64,000 nucleotides of DNA from Cacajao melanocephalus (lineage: Eukaryota; Chordata; Mammalia; Primates; Pitheciidae). Location of the stretch: assembly GCA_963573385.1 (NCBI GenBank), contig CAUYLG010048285.1:1-64000 (forward strand), given 5' to 3'. Position 1 is the stretch's first letter, and the number at the start of each line of letters is the position of its first letter. Both the position numbers and the translations under genes were made by a program. The notes beneath the pieces were generated by a model. That model did not search any database and was not told where the DNA came from. It worked only from the letters and a program-made list of their open reading frames with translations. Shown in pieces: positions 14,125 to 25,905 of this stretch.

Positions 14125-14252
14125 GGATGTGTTTTCTGTATTTCCTGCGTGATTTATATACTAAGTTACAGCACCAGTATGTATTTCCTGTACACCAGGA
14201 TGTATTTTCTGCATTTCCTGTGTGATTTAAGTACTAAGTTACAGCATCAGTA
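14125..14252 (+). repeat. local tandem duplication, 73-bp period
   Basis: GGATGTGTTTTCTGTATTTC at 14125 recurs as GGATGTATTTTCTGCATTTC at 14198. The match continues through 'ACTAAGTTACAGCACCAGTA' and 'ACTAAGTTACAGCATCAGTA'. There are about 1.75 copies with a handful of substitutions. A shorter inner echo (TGTATTTCCTGTACACC) lies between them. Confidence 0.9.
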
Positions 14253-14322
14253 AACACAGAGTTAACAAAACAGTGATTATTGCATAAGACCACATCTTTA
14301 TCATGAGTTTCTTGGGAATCAT

Positions 14323-14475
14323 AAAAAGTGCAATTATTGGCTGGGCACAGTGGCTCACGGAAGGTTGCAGTGAGCCGAGATCATGCCACTGCATTCCAGC
14401 CTGAGCGACAGAGCGAGACTCCATCTCAAAAAACAAACAAACAAACAAACAGAAAGAGAAAAAAGGTGCAATTAT
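14323..14475 (+). mobile_element. internally deleted Alu with target-site duplication
   Basis: The Alu 5' end GGCTGGGCACAGTGGCTCAC (14339-14358) runs straight into the right-monomer end 'GGTTGCAGTGAGCCGAGATC', then an A-rich tail of AAAC units. About 180 bases of normal Alu body are missing. Flanks are near-identical: AAAAAGTGCAATTAT at 14323-14337 and AAAAGGTGCAATTAT at 14461-14475. Both original ends survive, so the loss is internal. Confidence 0.9.
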
Positions 14476-15204
14476 AAAAGAAAAATGAAAGAAGTAGGTG
14501 AAGTAGATCAGGTAAAAATCAATAATAACAAAAGTTATTTGCTTAAGTTTCCAGAATGTGTAGCCATTTATTTTCACAGAATAACCTTTGTTTTCAAAGA
14601 ATGACAACTCATGCCACAGTGAAAAAAGCCAGAAATTTCAGGTAGATGTAAGCATTCTGAACAAAAGGACACTCTAAAGATAATCAGTGGAGTGGAGCAG
14701 TACATGGAAGGAAGGACAATATGGGAGAGGTGTACTGGGAGGGTAAGGAAAACCTGAGGAAGAATGTGGAAAAAGAGTGGAAGCTCTGATGAGTTTCCAG
14801 AAGCTGAAAACAAGCACATGCACAAAAAGAAGCTTGGCAACATCTTCCCAAATGCACCAAGGAGCAATCTGCAGAACAGAAGGTTCCAGTAGCTGAGAGG
14901 AAATACACTTAGCAGAGGCAAACATCATCTTGGAACTGACTGAAAGGAAAATAACATTTAAAATGTTCAGACTCCTTGGAAGACAGATGTAAAGGAACTG
15001 AGTCAGCGATTGAATGTCATAAGGCAGAGGTTTAGAGGCCAAGGACATCCAAAAAGGTGAGCTAACGAGAAGGAAAGAAAGGATGTGAAGTAAGAATATA
15101 AAAGAAGTATACATAAATGTAAAATATACAGTAAGATTAGAAAGAAAAATAGAATAGAAAGAAAATTTAAAAAGGCACTTTGAAAGTGTCCTCTCCATGA
15201 AAGT
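14476..15204. other. purine-rich unique stretch
   Basis: The plus strand is rich in A and G (GGAAGGAAGG, GAGAAGGAAAG), which leaves few stop codons on the other strand and yields a 174-codon minus frame at 14674-15198. That frame is rich in Ser, Leu and Phe, as expected from complementing purine tracts. No family was recognised and no gene is called. Confidence 0.5.
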
Positions 15205-15214
15205 GAACTAATGC

Positions 15215-15460
15215 TTGTGCAGCAGTGAAGAGCTTAAACTCTAAAATCAAACTGCCTGGGTCCACATTCTATCTTCACAGCTTAGTAGGAGGAAATTAGG
15301 GCAAGTTATTTAATTGCCCTATGCCTCAGTTTCTTCACTTGTAAAAAGCAGAAAATTGTAACACCCACCACAGAATAAACCAAGAGAATTCAGTAAGAAA
15401 ATTATTATAAAGCAAAGAATACAGTGCTTGTCACCAGAGTGAACAGTAAAATACAAGTTT
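15215..15460 (+). mobile_element. MIR element
   Basis: The MIR sequence is readable in order: 'AGAGCTTAAACTCTAAAATC', 'ACTGCCTGGGTCCACATTCT', 'GGGCAAGTTATTTAATTGCC', 'TGCCTCAGTTTCTTCACTTG' and a trailing 'ACAGTGCTTGTCACC'. The diverged copy is close to full length. Confidence 0.85.
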
Positions 15461-18029
15461 AATTTCCAAAGTTATGACAAGATTTATGATACTTCAAAGA
15501 TCAGGAATGGGATCTGGAAAAAAGGGCTATAAAATGATCAGCATGATGTAAAAATAAGAAAAAACTAATCAACTGTCCAACAGAAAGGATAAAAGAACAG
15601 TAGGAAAGAATTAAGTAATTTAAAGATGCATTTTAAAGTAATAAATAAAGTAAAAGATGTTACTTAAAATGTATCTGATCCAAGACAATTTACTATGAAA
15701 AATGTAAATTCATGGAAAATGGGCAAAGACGCCCCTTATTTCTGAAAGACCCAATTCAGAAATCCAGCTTCAATCATTTAAAGTGGCTCCCTTCTTCTCA
15801 TTCCCAGAGTTGCTTTCAACCAGCCAAATGTTTCAATCCTGATTCAAGTAAATAACCAAGCATTTCATATCTGAATGATTTTCCAAAACAGGAAAAGTAA
15901 TTTTTGCCAATCTTTCAAATATAACTTAAACTGAGTAAAATTAGAGACCCCTATTCTGACAAGGAAAGCTTCAATTTTCATAAGTTATAAATTTTTATTT
16001 TGTGAATGGAAACATCAGTAATAACATTATTAATCACCAATCTTTTAAAAATGTTTACTATGAAATAAACTTTACACATCTTATTTCAGACTCTTGGGAA
16101 GACTTTTCAAAAATACTAATTAGTTTGTAATAAACTTGATGCTCAGAGAACTATAGCCAGTGCTTCAGGTCTTACAGTCAGTAGCTGAACATGAATTCGA
16201 ATAAAGGTCTCTTTGAGCAAAAGTCTGTCCTTTTTATAATGTTGCTACATGGGAACCTTCACTGAATAATAATTTGAAATGAGCCACTACATATTATCAT
16301 TGTATAATGATACCACCATCACGAATTTCAACTAGTTAGTAACTAGTTTGTTTTAATCCAAATCTATCTCTATATCTGTATGTATCTATTCATACATATG
16401 TATTTATCTAAACTCTTATGAACTTGATAACCAAATTTCTTAAAACCCAGGCATATAGACAGCATTTTTGGACCATCAATCTTTAAAAAATATTTTTTTG
16501 GAAAGGAAAATTAGATTCCCTCAGTCATTATAAGTTCTCATAGTCTGAGCATCTCTCCAAGCTGCATTTGATTTTCATGCTTAAAGATGCATGGATTTTT
16601 TTCATACAACACAACCTCTAAAGACAAGCCAAGTACTTCATCTGGTGCTGAAGTGAAGAAAGTGACTTGACACAATATAGGAGGAAAACTTTCAGTGTTG
16701 TAGTTTATCAAAAAACTGAACATCAGCCACTTATGTGGCACAAAAATATTGTCTAATACATTTCATATACTACTTTAGGATTTTTCTGGATAATGTTGAC
16801 AGTAGGAAATATTAACTCTAAATATTGATTTTAGAACTTAGAACCTATATAAAACTCAACTCCATTGTATTTGTAGCTGGTAAATAAAATGTCCTCTTTT
16901 ATTTAAGGAAACAGCAGGCACTTAGAGATATAAAATATGTATACAAAGAACTGTAACTTAGGCAAAATGAAAGTGCTATACAAGAAATACAGAAGACGAA
17001 TTAAATATTAAAAAATATTTCTTGAGTGAGCTGGACAGGAGATGTAGTAGAATCAAAGAAAATTTCACAGTAGAGAAATCATTTAAGCTAGAGTTTGAGA
17101 GTAGATAATGTTTCAAGAGACACATAAGATATGGCATGAGAAAAAACCTGATGCAATAGTTTCACATGGCTAAGATAAGCACAGGCTAAACTGCAAAGGT
17201 AGATTACAAAGCAATCATGACAAGGGTATTGTGTTTAAACTCGATTCTCCCATCACTTGCAGTAGACAGTGAATGACACCAGAGGTGTCCAAAAAAGGCA
17301 GTCATTTTATTTGGGTTTACCTTACCAGGCGAAAATCATGCTTCACCCAGAGTAGTTTCATCACCTGTGATTTTTCAGTATCTGGATGCATATGTGTACC
17401 TTTTTTTAAGTTCACAATATATTTATTTAAATCCAATTCAGGTCATTCCCTTTAAACTAAGAAGGACATCAATTATTCCCAACCCTTCCCATATAAAATA
17501 GGAGCAAGTATGTGGTGTAAGTCTCCATTTATGGAGAAAATGTGTGATAGAGAAAGAAATCACACATCTCGAACACTACAGAGTATTTGCAAAGGTCAGT
17601 CTTTTACAGAAATATTTAGAAAAGACACTAAAAACAAGAAGCAAGGGAAAATGCAGATGGGTTCATATACTTTAAAAGTATACTTTAAGAAAACTGTATA
17701 AATATGTACCTGAGTATATAATGCACTTTATCAATTTTTTAATCAATAGAGTAAGGTACCAAGGAGATGGTTAATGGCATGAGCAGGTTTAATAACCAAT
17801 ATAATTTGCTTGGAATGGCATCATTCTTTATTTATTACTATATTTCATATGCTTACACACATATATACATTCAAACATGTGTTTTCTATATATACACATG
17901 ATATTTAATGTCATTGTTAGTTTTGCTTAAATTATATATATTTTTTTACACAACGTTGATATTACCAAATAAAGTCTTACTAACAATGACAAAGGTTTTA
18001 AAATATAATATCCTAACTTGGTTAGGGCT
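15461..18029. other. unique AT-rich DNA with weak ancient-repeat traces
   Basis: About 16060-16250 resembles a decayed minus-strand MIR ('CTCAGAGAACTATAGCC', 'CAGTAGCTGAACATGAATTC'). About 17030-17200 resembles antisense internal L2-like text. Neither is certain. No gene is seen. Confidence 0.4.
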
Positions 18030-18160
18030 TATGATAAAATGAGAACAGGAATATGAGTTAGAAGACTAATAAAATAGCTCAGGCAAAAGAACACGAAGGT
18101 TTGAATCATGGTGTTGGCAGTGACGATGGAAAGGAGGCAAGTTTTAAGAAAACTTGCTGA
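18030..18160. mobile_element. L2-like fragment
   Basis: The 'AATAGCTCAGGCAAAAGA' text, then 'GTGTTGGCAGTGACGATGG' and 'AAAGGAGGCAAG', follows a well-known L2-associated stretch ('tagtccaggcgagagatg...gtggcagtggggatggaaagg'). The copy is diverged, and its orientation and ends are uncertain. Confidence 0.45.
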
Positions 18161-18196
18161 AGTAATTGGAAATACAGAGCAAAGGAAAGTGACAAT

Positions 18197-18455
18197 AATA
18201 GTAGCTAACATTTATGAGGTTTTACTAAGGACCAGACATTATTCTAACTTGTGAACACATATTAACTCAATCCACACTGTAATTTATTAAATACCCTTAT
18301 TACTTCATTTGCAGATGCTGAATCTAAGCCACAGAGAGATAAAGCAAGTTGCCCAAGGCTATAAGCTTGTTAGTGACAGAATCAGGATGGGAACCCAGTT
18401 AGGACTAGGTTCACAGGACCTGCTCTGTATTGCATTAGAGATGACTGATTACATG
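18197..18455 (-). mobile_element. MIR element, near full length
   Basis: The antisense MIR is readable throughout: 'TAACATTTATGAGGTTTTAC', 'CAGATGCTGAATCTAAGCC', 'ACAGAGAGATAAAGCAAGTT', 'GCCCAAGGCTATAAGCTTG' and 'CAGGATGGGAACCCAG'. The core is well conserved. Confidence 0.88.
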
Positions 18456-18598
18456 TAAAGTTCAAACTAGCCGTATGATGCTAACAGAAATAAAGAAAAG
18501 AGGTTAAGTGGGTCAGTGAAGGAAAAAATAAAAATAAAAGCCCTGTTTTATTTTGGACATTTTATATCTGAAGGGCTGGAAGAACATTAAAGTAGATT

Positions 18599-18619
18599 AA
18601 AAAAAAAAAAAAAAAAAAA
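18599..18619 (+). repeat. poly-A tract
   Basis: This is an uninterrupted run of about 21 A bases. Upstream sequence does not match a retroelement I recognise, so it may be a simple repeat rather than a tail. Confidence 0.85.
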
Positions 18620-20787
18620 CATGAGCTAGAGGTTTTGCACAGAGGTGATAATGGATTACAGCCAAAGCAACTGATTGGAACTATTATCTAAATGATGGTA
18701 TACAGTGAATGTGAATGTAACTTACCAAATTAAACAAAATTTAACTGAAACAATGTCCTGAAATTAATACAAACGTATTGAGAAATATCCATTAGCAAGG
18801 GTGGCTGGAGAAACAGCAGATATCTCATTAGACACTGGTAAACTGAAACCCACCTGAAGATGGTAAAAAGCCAAAACAAGATTATGTTTCATCATGCAGA
18901 GAGCTACATCAACTACATTGAAATGTCAAGAGATGAAATGTTATAATAGGCTGAAACATTTTGCTTGAAATGCCTCATCTGGAGGTCTTGGCTGCTTAAA
19001 TAGAGAAGTGAGGCCAAGAGTATCTGGAAATATACAGAACAGTCAAGGGTGGAGATGTTCTCATGGAAACGTAAAGCATTTCAATGGGAATGAAGAAAAG
19101 TAATGAGAAAGCTAGAAGGATAGATGGTTGTGTTATAAATTTTCACATTTGAATGACATAATTTACTGTGAAGCTGATACTATTGTTGGAGACCTATTTG
19201 TGGTATATTAGTAAGAATGTGACTTTGCCCATAAAATTATATTGATTTATTGTTACAAATACACAGAAATATCTTCAGGAAGCATTATAAGCACTCAAGG
19301 TCTACCTGTATAGAGATATTATCAAAAGGTCAATACGTTTATGAAGGAAAGGTATATTTTCATTTCAACTCACCAGTTTTAAAAAATACATCTAAAACTT
19401 GGGGAATTATTATTCCAGGAAGGATGGAATTTCCCTCTACAGGAAAATATTCACAACTGAAAGATATAATGCAATAAATAAACACATGATTTAAAAGAAA
19501 AATAAGACTGCACATCTGCTTCCTGATAGAATTATGACAAATATATTGGGAAATGTTTCTTTTGGTTTCTATTATTAAAGGTGACCACATCAAGAAAGCA
19601 TGATATTGTGTAAAAACACTATCTTTCTCTTTGTTCACAACCAGATAATAAATGGAACATGGTATTATTTTAGATAAGTCTACCTCCCACAGACAAAGAG
19701 CTATAAACAAAACACTAGTAGAGGTATTCCATTCTGTTGCCATGAATATTTTTGATGAGGTTGTATATTTTGGACTAAAGTGTGTACAATAATTGAAAAG
19801 TTTGACAGAATTTCACACTTTTCTTATCATAGTCTAATGGCAGAAGTAGACTAATCAACCTGTGGCTCTTAGTATTTATTAAAGACAACTACAACTATGT
19901 GGAAAAGTGTCCATCTCCACCTACAGAGACCACCCATTACTACTGGGTAGCTTGGTGGGGAGAGGATGCAATTAGACAGTAGTCCCAAGAAAGTTTCATC
20001 CTTTCTACAGGCTACTCAGAACAGTTTCCAAGCAATATCTAACAGCACATACTACTTAACTTTTTATCAATGTATGATCAATTCTTAGTTTTTATTTAAA
20101 AATAGCTCAGTGACTATCAAAAACCTCTTTTTGACAAGTTAGTGTATAAAGTGCAAGTTGTCTTCAAAACATGCCTATCCCTGGTTTATGCTTCCTGAAT
20201 GATAATGTCACAGTAAAATAGATAAGAGCAATGTAAATTCAAGCGTACTCAAGTAAGATAAAGAAAGCCAAACAATGACTTCACGATTTACAGTAGTCTG
20301 GAAGAATTGTCTAAAATGACTTAAGTCAGGGAGAGCATCACAAAGGACACAAATGAATAAAAACATTATTCATTTTACACTAACTTATTGAGAATCTACC
20401 ACGTATCTATGAGTGTCAGAATGGTAAGATGTTCATCAAGACTGACGTGTTCCTGCTTTAATAGAGTTCAGGTTATAATGGAGGACACAGACCAGAAATA
20501 GGCAATTTCAAGGAATAAGTGTTACACTTGGAGGAGAAGCATTTGGGTCAGTGTGTGATTTCATGTTATTTACTGTCGTTATAAAAAAGACTTTACACAA
20601 GAAATTTCTGAAAGTTGCTGTCTGCAAACACTCTTCTATGTACAATATATAGTATACATCATCACATATATACATGATAGAGTTAGCATGTTATATGATA
20701 GGCACTTACGTATACATGCATATACATATGAATAGATATTTTTATAATGTTAATAAATGGTACACATTTATAAATGTACTATTGTGC
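18620..20787. other. unique AT-rich DNA
   Basis: No gene is seen. About 20370-20560 resembles an L2/MIR-type 'tattgagaatctaccacgt' antisense end but is too decayed to define. A 127-codon minus frame (19360-19743) has no recognised domain. Confidence 0.4.
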
Positions 20788-20930
20788 TTTTGTTGTTGTT
20801 GCTTTTGAGATGGAGTCTTACTCTGTTGTCCAGGCTATAGTGCAATGGCATGATCTCAGCTCACTGCAACCTCTGCCCCACAGACTCAAGCAATTCTCCT
20901 GCCTCAGCCTCTCAAGTAGCTGAGACTATA
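20788..20930 (-). mobile_element. Alu left-monomer fragment (FLAM-like or truncated Alu)
   Basis: Antisense text 'GAGATGGAGTCTTACTCTGT', 'TGTCCAGGCTATAGTGCAAT', 'CTCACTGCAACCTCTG' and 'CTCCTGCCTCAGCC' ends abruptly at 'AGCTGAGACTATAG'. It covers one monomer only, with a GTT-repeat tail region at 20789-20802. Confidence 0.85.
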
Positions 20931-22189
20931 GTATTTTTTGCTCGTAACATTCTTTTGAATGAAGATAGCCCAAAGTCAAATGAGAATGATCTGACACTAA
21001 GGAGACAAAATAGAGTACTTCGAACATTTTCATAGCTTATTAATATTACAGAGACTAAAATGTCCATCTTTCCATCTAACACATTTTTAAATCAAATCAA
21101 TACTGCCACCTAAGGCACGGATTTCAGATATCTTTGATTGAAAAAGGGTACTTATTTTAAGTTTTTGATTCTAACAAAAAGTGGAAAATATGTGCTGTGG
21201 TATCTATTTCATCATTTATTTAAACAAAAATATTTTACTGATGCTACACACAACTCAGGATTTTAGATTCTGTTTTCAAAACTGTACTTAGATTTTTTTA
21301 CATTTGCAATTACTAATCAACACATATTGATTGCTATGCTAGGTATCATACAGAATGAATATGAAATGTGGACAAAGTGTCTACTCTTAAAAACTGATAG
21401 TTTGCCAGTGAGACGAAGTATCCATATAAAATAGTTTTAAATTTAAATTATTTATTTTGTAGTGTGAATGTGTGTTTGTGATTGTGACAAGAAAAATAAG
21501 TTCAGTGTATACATATTCTGGTTTGGTATTCCAATGGAGGAGATGAAATTGGATTTGGTTTTCAAAAAATAGAATACTAAAAGATTTAAAAGTGAGAGAG
21601 AAAAAGAAGGAATTCCACTCAGGATGAACAGCATATATGGGTCCAGAATGCCGGACCCTAAATATTAAACATACAGGACAACAAAATAAGCATTCAGCAC
21701 TTCATTTCACAAAATAAATATTTAGTAAGATTACCCTTGTTTCTATTTCTAGTTCTATGACACATTGTCTCCAAGTTGCTGTCTGCAGAAACCTCATTTT
21801 CTGTATCTTATTATTTCAGTAGTCTGAAACAGTCACCTTCTTTTAGCAGGAAAAAGATCATGAGGTATTCTACATACTGCTGGGATCAAGTCTGACCTTA
21901 GACCTTCTATGTATGTGGAAAGATATTTCTTGTTCCACCGTGAATTTTGGAAACAATACAACAATCATTTCAAAAAGTATAATATCAATAAGAAAGTTTG
22001 AATCTTAGGGAATCTAGATTCTGAGAGGTGTATAAAAAGTTCTATGTCAGGCAGAGTGCTTTGAATATAGAATAGGGCAAGATCATAAACCATATGAATA
22101 TCAGGCAGTTAAAGTCTGACTATATAGTCTTATAAATTATTTCTTATACTTTTTCTGGTATCCTTCTGTTCTATCCTCATTACCATTGC
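20931..22189. other. unique AT-rich DNA
   Basis: No gene or confident repeat is recognised. About 21300-21420 may be a very decayed L2 end. Confidence 0.4.
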
Positions 22190-22380
22190 AATAGCCTAGC
22201 CCATATCACATACGTGAAAGGGTTAATTAATCTCCTTGAAAATTATTCCTAGGTTCATCTTCCTAAGACACTCATTCTTGGGGTACTTCATTGTTCAAAG
22301 ATATTCAGTGGTTCCCCATCAACTATGGAATAAAATCCAAATTCCATGTACTAGCATTTTAAATTTCTGCACACAGTAGA
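22190..22380 (+). mobile_element. L2 fragment
   Basis: The sense L2 text is visible: 'CATCTTCCTAAGACACTC', 'ATTCAGTGGTTCCCCATCAA' and 'ATAAAATCCAAATTCCATG' in the expected order and spacing. It is diverged. Confidence 0.7.
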
Positions 22381-22409
22381 ATGCCAGTATACATTGGTGA
22401 GAACACAGC

Positions 22410-22660
22410 AAAACACTAATGTTTATTTTTAAAATAACAATGGTGTCAGGCACCAGAATAGATTCTTTCTTTATATGCTCTCTTTAAAATTCATTGCATT
22501 TTTGATGCAAAATTGTCATTTACCTCTATCTCAATATATAAGTACACTAAGGCTGATAGAGTTAAATAACTTTCCAACTTTCTCAAATAATTAATAGAAG
22601 AATTGTGACTGTGACTCAGAAGTGAACTTGCTTTCCACCGCAATATAGTGTACACACTTG
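22410..22660 (-). mobile_element. decayed MIR
   Basis: 'CTAATGTTTATTTTTAAAAT', 'GTCAGGCACCAGAATAGATT', 'TAAGGCTGATAGAGTTAAAT' and 'CTCAGAAGTGAACTTG' follow antisense MIR order with heavy divergence. Confidence 0.55.
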
Positions 22661-23470
22661 TGCATACAAAATCACAACCAGTAGAAGAAGACGTGGTGAA
22701 ATCATACGAAGGTAAACCCTTAAGTGGATGATCAATTACCATAGACTAGGGTGTGCTGGAAAAAACATCAAGGCTGAGAGGTTAGAGTTAATAATTTATG
22801 TGTATTTCCCATTTAAATAATAACTAGAATGAGCAAAGTGAATGGGCCAGTGAAGATAGTCTATCGAGAGAAAAAGAACAGAACCATGGACAAAGAGAAT
22901 GTAGTGAGAGGAGGAGAAAGCAACTATGATGGAGCTAGGGAGGGAACAGTCAGGGGAAACCTAGGAATTGTGGGGGCCTCAAAATAAGAACCCACATAAT
23001 AGCACTAAGATTGGTCCATCTTCCCTACCTGTCTTCAATTCTGTGCTATGGACCTGGAACAACAATCGTTACCTTGATCAAGATCAACCTGTTTTTAGTG
23101 ACTGGGAACAACCCAGAAAACCCATTACTCAACTGGAAGGGCTCTTGAATAACATCTAAAGGTAATAATTTGAAAAAGGACACCCTCTACTTCCCCCACA
23201 AAATAATTAAAAATTAATATTTATCTCAGCTGTTAAAAATCTCATAGACAAGCCAGTATATTTACAATATATATTCACTAAAGTAATAAATAAAAGCACA
23301 TAAGGAACAAGTGAATTCATATATAAAAAAGGAAAAATAGTAAAAATAAAACAAAAATGAACTTTGAATTGACTCGGGTTTAGTATTTTAAATCGTTTCC
23401 CTCTCTTCATTTGCTCTAACAAAATTATGCTTGAGGACTCATAGAATAGAAAATGCCACATGCTGAAGCG
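22661..23470. other. unique DNA
   Basis: No gene or recognised repeat is seen. A purine-rich patch lies at 22860-22960. Confidence 0.4.
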
Positions 23471-23517
<47 letters not shown>

Positions 23518-23594
23518 ATACACACACACATACATGCATATATATACATATACCTACACACATATATGAATATATATATACACACATATATATG
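23471..23594 (+). repeat. compound (GT)n(TA)n(CA)n microsatellite
   Basis: GCGTGTGT... runs to about 23508, then TATATATATAATA, then a CA tract, then mixed TATA/CACA units to 23594. The GT block followed by an AT centre and a CA block makes the locus self-complementary. Confidence 0.95.
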
Positions 23595-25289
23595 AGGAAA
23601 GGCTCCTTTTCCCTCCGCACTTAAAAGAGTACAAGAAACATTTTATAACAATCTATCTGCAAACACAGGACAATATTTAATGTTCCAAAGATGGATATTG
23701 TAGAGTGAATATTTACAAATCACTAAATAATTATTTGTGTTTACTTAGAAAATATTAAGAGTATTTTAAATTATTTATTTTGAAGTGTTTATTCTTCTTT
23801 ACCCTACCTCTAAAACATTTCACTTTCTGTATATAGGATTTTATAAATTATTATTAAAATTTGATAATATTGATGGGGAAGCAAAAGCAAAAGAGAAAAT
23901 TACGGGAATAGACTAATTTGAAAGCATACCAAGAAAAGCATTCAACAAGTATTTTCTCATAAAATAATCAGAACATTATTCGGAGTCACTTTAACTTGCT
24001 CAGAAGCTGAAGTGACCTTTAAGTTCAATTTCTGGAAAATATCATTGATTAACATACTTTGCTGTTTCTATTAAACAGTATTCTAGTGAATGGCCAAGCA
24101 GATAAAGCAGCAGGGAACAAAGATGCACTTTGCACACTAGATTCCCTACAGATCCAGAAGTTATTCATTTATCTCTGGGCTCTCCCTAAACTTGCTTCTT
24201 GAGGGATGAGTGCTTAGCTTCTGTTATGCAACTTGATTCCACAAGTGCTGCAGTGCAGGATTCTACAAGGTCCTCTGAAGTCCAAATTTAGGAAGCAAGC
24301 ATTCTGGGCAACCTTAGTTACTAGACAGCTCAAGTAGGGCAAGTTGAGTACTGGTGTGTGGTCTAGAAAAGATTCCGTCTCCAGGCATGAGACTACACTA
24401 TGGAGAATGTTTCTGGGCTGAGTTCCAGATCCTTGAGTGAGTGGATGGTGGATTAGGTCATTTTGTTTTCCCTCACTTTCTTATGAAGGAGACTAAAATA
24501 GAATATTCCGAAACAGCAGAATAGTGACAACATTTAACAAAAGGTCCCAAGAGCAATACCAGGTTAGAAAAGGCACAAGGAACAAGGCACAAAAGGAACA
24601 AGGTAGTGATCAGACAGTGGAAGTAAACTGGGCAAGGAGATGAAATGAGACCAGACCCAACTTAGAAGGCTAAATAAATAGCTATGCAGTGGGTTAAAAA
24701 GAGAGAGAGAAAAGGGAGAGAGTTGAACAAATCTGCATTGCACATTTGAGGGTGGATAACTGTAGCAAAAAATATATAATGATATGAATACAGTAGCAGA
24801 TAGTTTAAAAGTGAACACAGAGCTGCTAGGAAAGATGTCTGAGAATTGAGAGGGGGGTGCCTAAGGCTTTTACTACTCGCTGTTCAGCTTCTATAACTGG
24901 CTAATTCTTCTGTGGCAACTAGTACTAAGGCTTTACTCTGTCCTGGATTCTTCCTCACATCACTGTAACATGATCTATTGCACTGTGCCCCAAATTATCC
25001 CTTTAAACACACTTCCATGCCAAAAAAGGTAGACATATTCAATTCTAAAACATCATTCTCTTACTGAAGTATGTACTTGAAGTAGGCCACCAAGGGGTTG
25101 TTCTTTAAATGAGATGGATGAAACTCAGCAGATAAAAAATATGAAGGCAGGAAAACAATGTAGGAATGGAGTGGGAATTCTAGCTACTATAATATGCATA
25201 GTCTGTGTAAGACAGAGAAAAAGTAACGTACAGCTATTGTAATATGCCATACAGCATTTGGTTTCCCTGTATAAACCCATATATTTCTC
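23595..25289. other. unique DNA, no gene seen
   Basis: No recognised repeat or exon is seen. A slightly richer patch at 24080-24460 contains no interpretable frame. A GA-rich patch lies at 24700-24725. Confidence 0.4.
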
Positions 25290-25450
25290 TCGATAACCCT
25301 GTATTAGTGCTTTCATTAACTCCAATTAAAAAATGGGATACTGAGACGTAGGAAGTAACTTGTCTGACTCACACAATTAAGAGTTGACAAAGCTAGGATC
25401 TGGACCCAGGATGTCTTTCATAGCCCATAGTCTTAGCCACTGCAACACAT
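25290..25450 (-). mobile_element. MIR fragment
   Basis: The antisense MIR 3' half is readable: 'AAAAAATGGGATACTGAGAC', 'GAAGTAACTTGTCTGACTC', 'AGGATCTGGACCCAGG' and 'AGCCCATAGTCTTAGCCAC'. Confidence 0.75.
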
Positions 25451-25814
25451 TAATTTCCATACTTTAAAGCCCCAGTTCAAAGTTACACTCATCAAGGACT
25501 CTAACACTTTTGGTTACCAAAGTGAGTAACTGCCTTTATAACTAAAATATTGAGTAATCAGGACTAATCTCAGGTGTCAAGCTAGGGATCCTGATATGCT
25601 GAAATAACTGGAACCCAAGAAAGAAGTAAAGGATGGAGAGAATACTTTGAACATAACCTCCACATAGATAAAAGCAGGCGAGGAAGAAAATGATGTAATT
25701 AAAAATAGGCTGTAGAAAAAAAAGACCAAAACTACAAATAGCTTCTTTTGTTGATTTGTGTTTGACATCATAAGGAGGTGTGATTTAACCCATGGTGATA
25801 ATGAATTCTTTTAA

Positions 25815-25905
25815 AATTGTCTATTTCAGGGCACCAGCCATGTTTCTTCATCTGTGTTTCATCAGTGACTATTATAACACCCAGCATGTAGAGGTGCACA
25901 ATAAA
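25815..25905 (+). mobile_element. L2 3' end fragment
   Basis: 'TTCAGGGCACCAGCCATGTT', 'CATCTGTGTTTC', 'ACACCCAGCATGTAGAGGTG' and 'CACAATAAATGAAAGAA' follow the sense L2 3' end, finishing in its AATAAATG...GAA terminus. Confidence 0.6.

Noticed and set aside
14674..15198. 174-codon minus-strand open frame with hydrophobic stretches
   Set aside because: It lies opposite a purine-rich tract, which suppresses stops and yields Ser/Leu/Phe-rich text. There is no recognised domain, no promoter, and three overlapping frames are equally open.
23207..23620. 137-codon minus-strand frame with Thr-His repeats
   Set aside because: The repeats are the translated CA/TG microsatellite.
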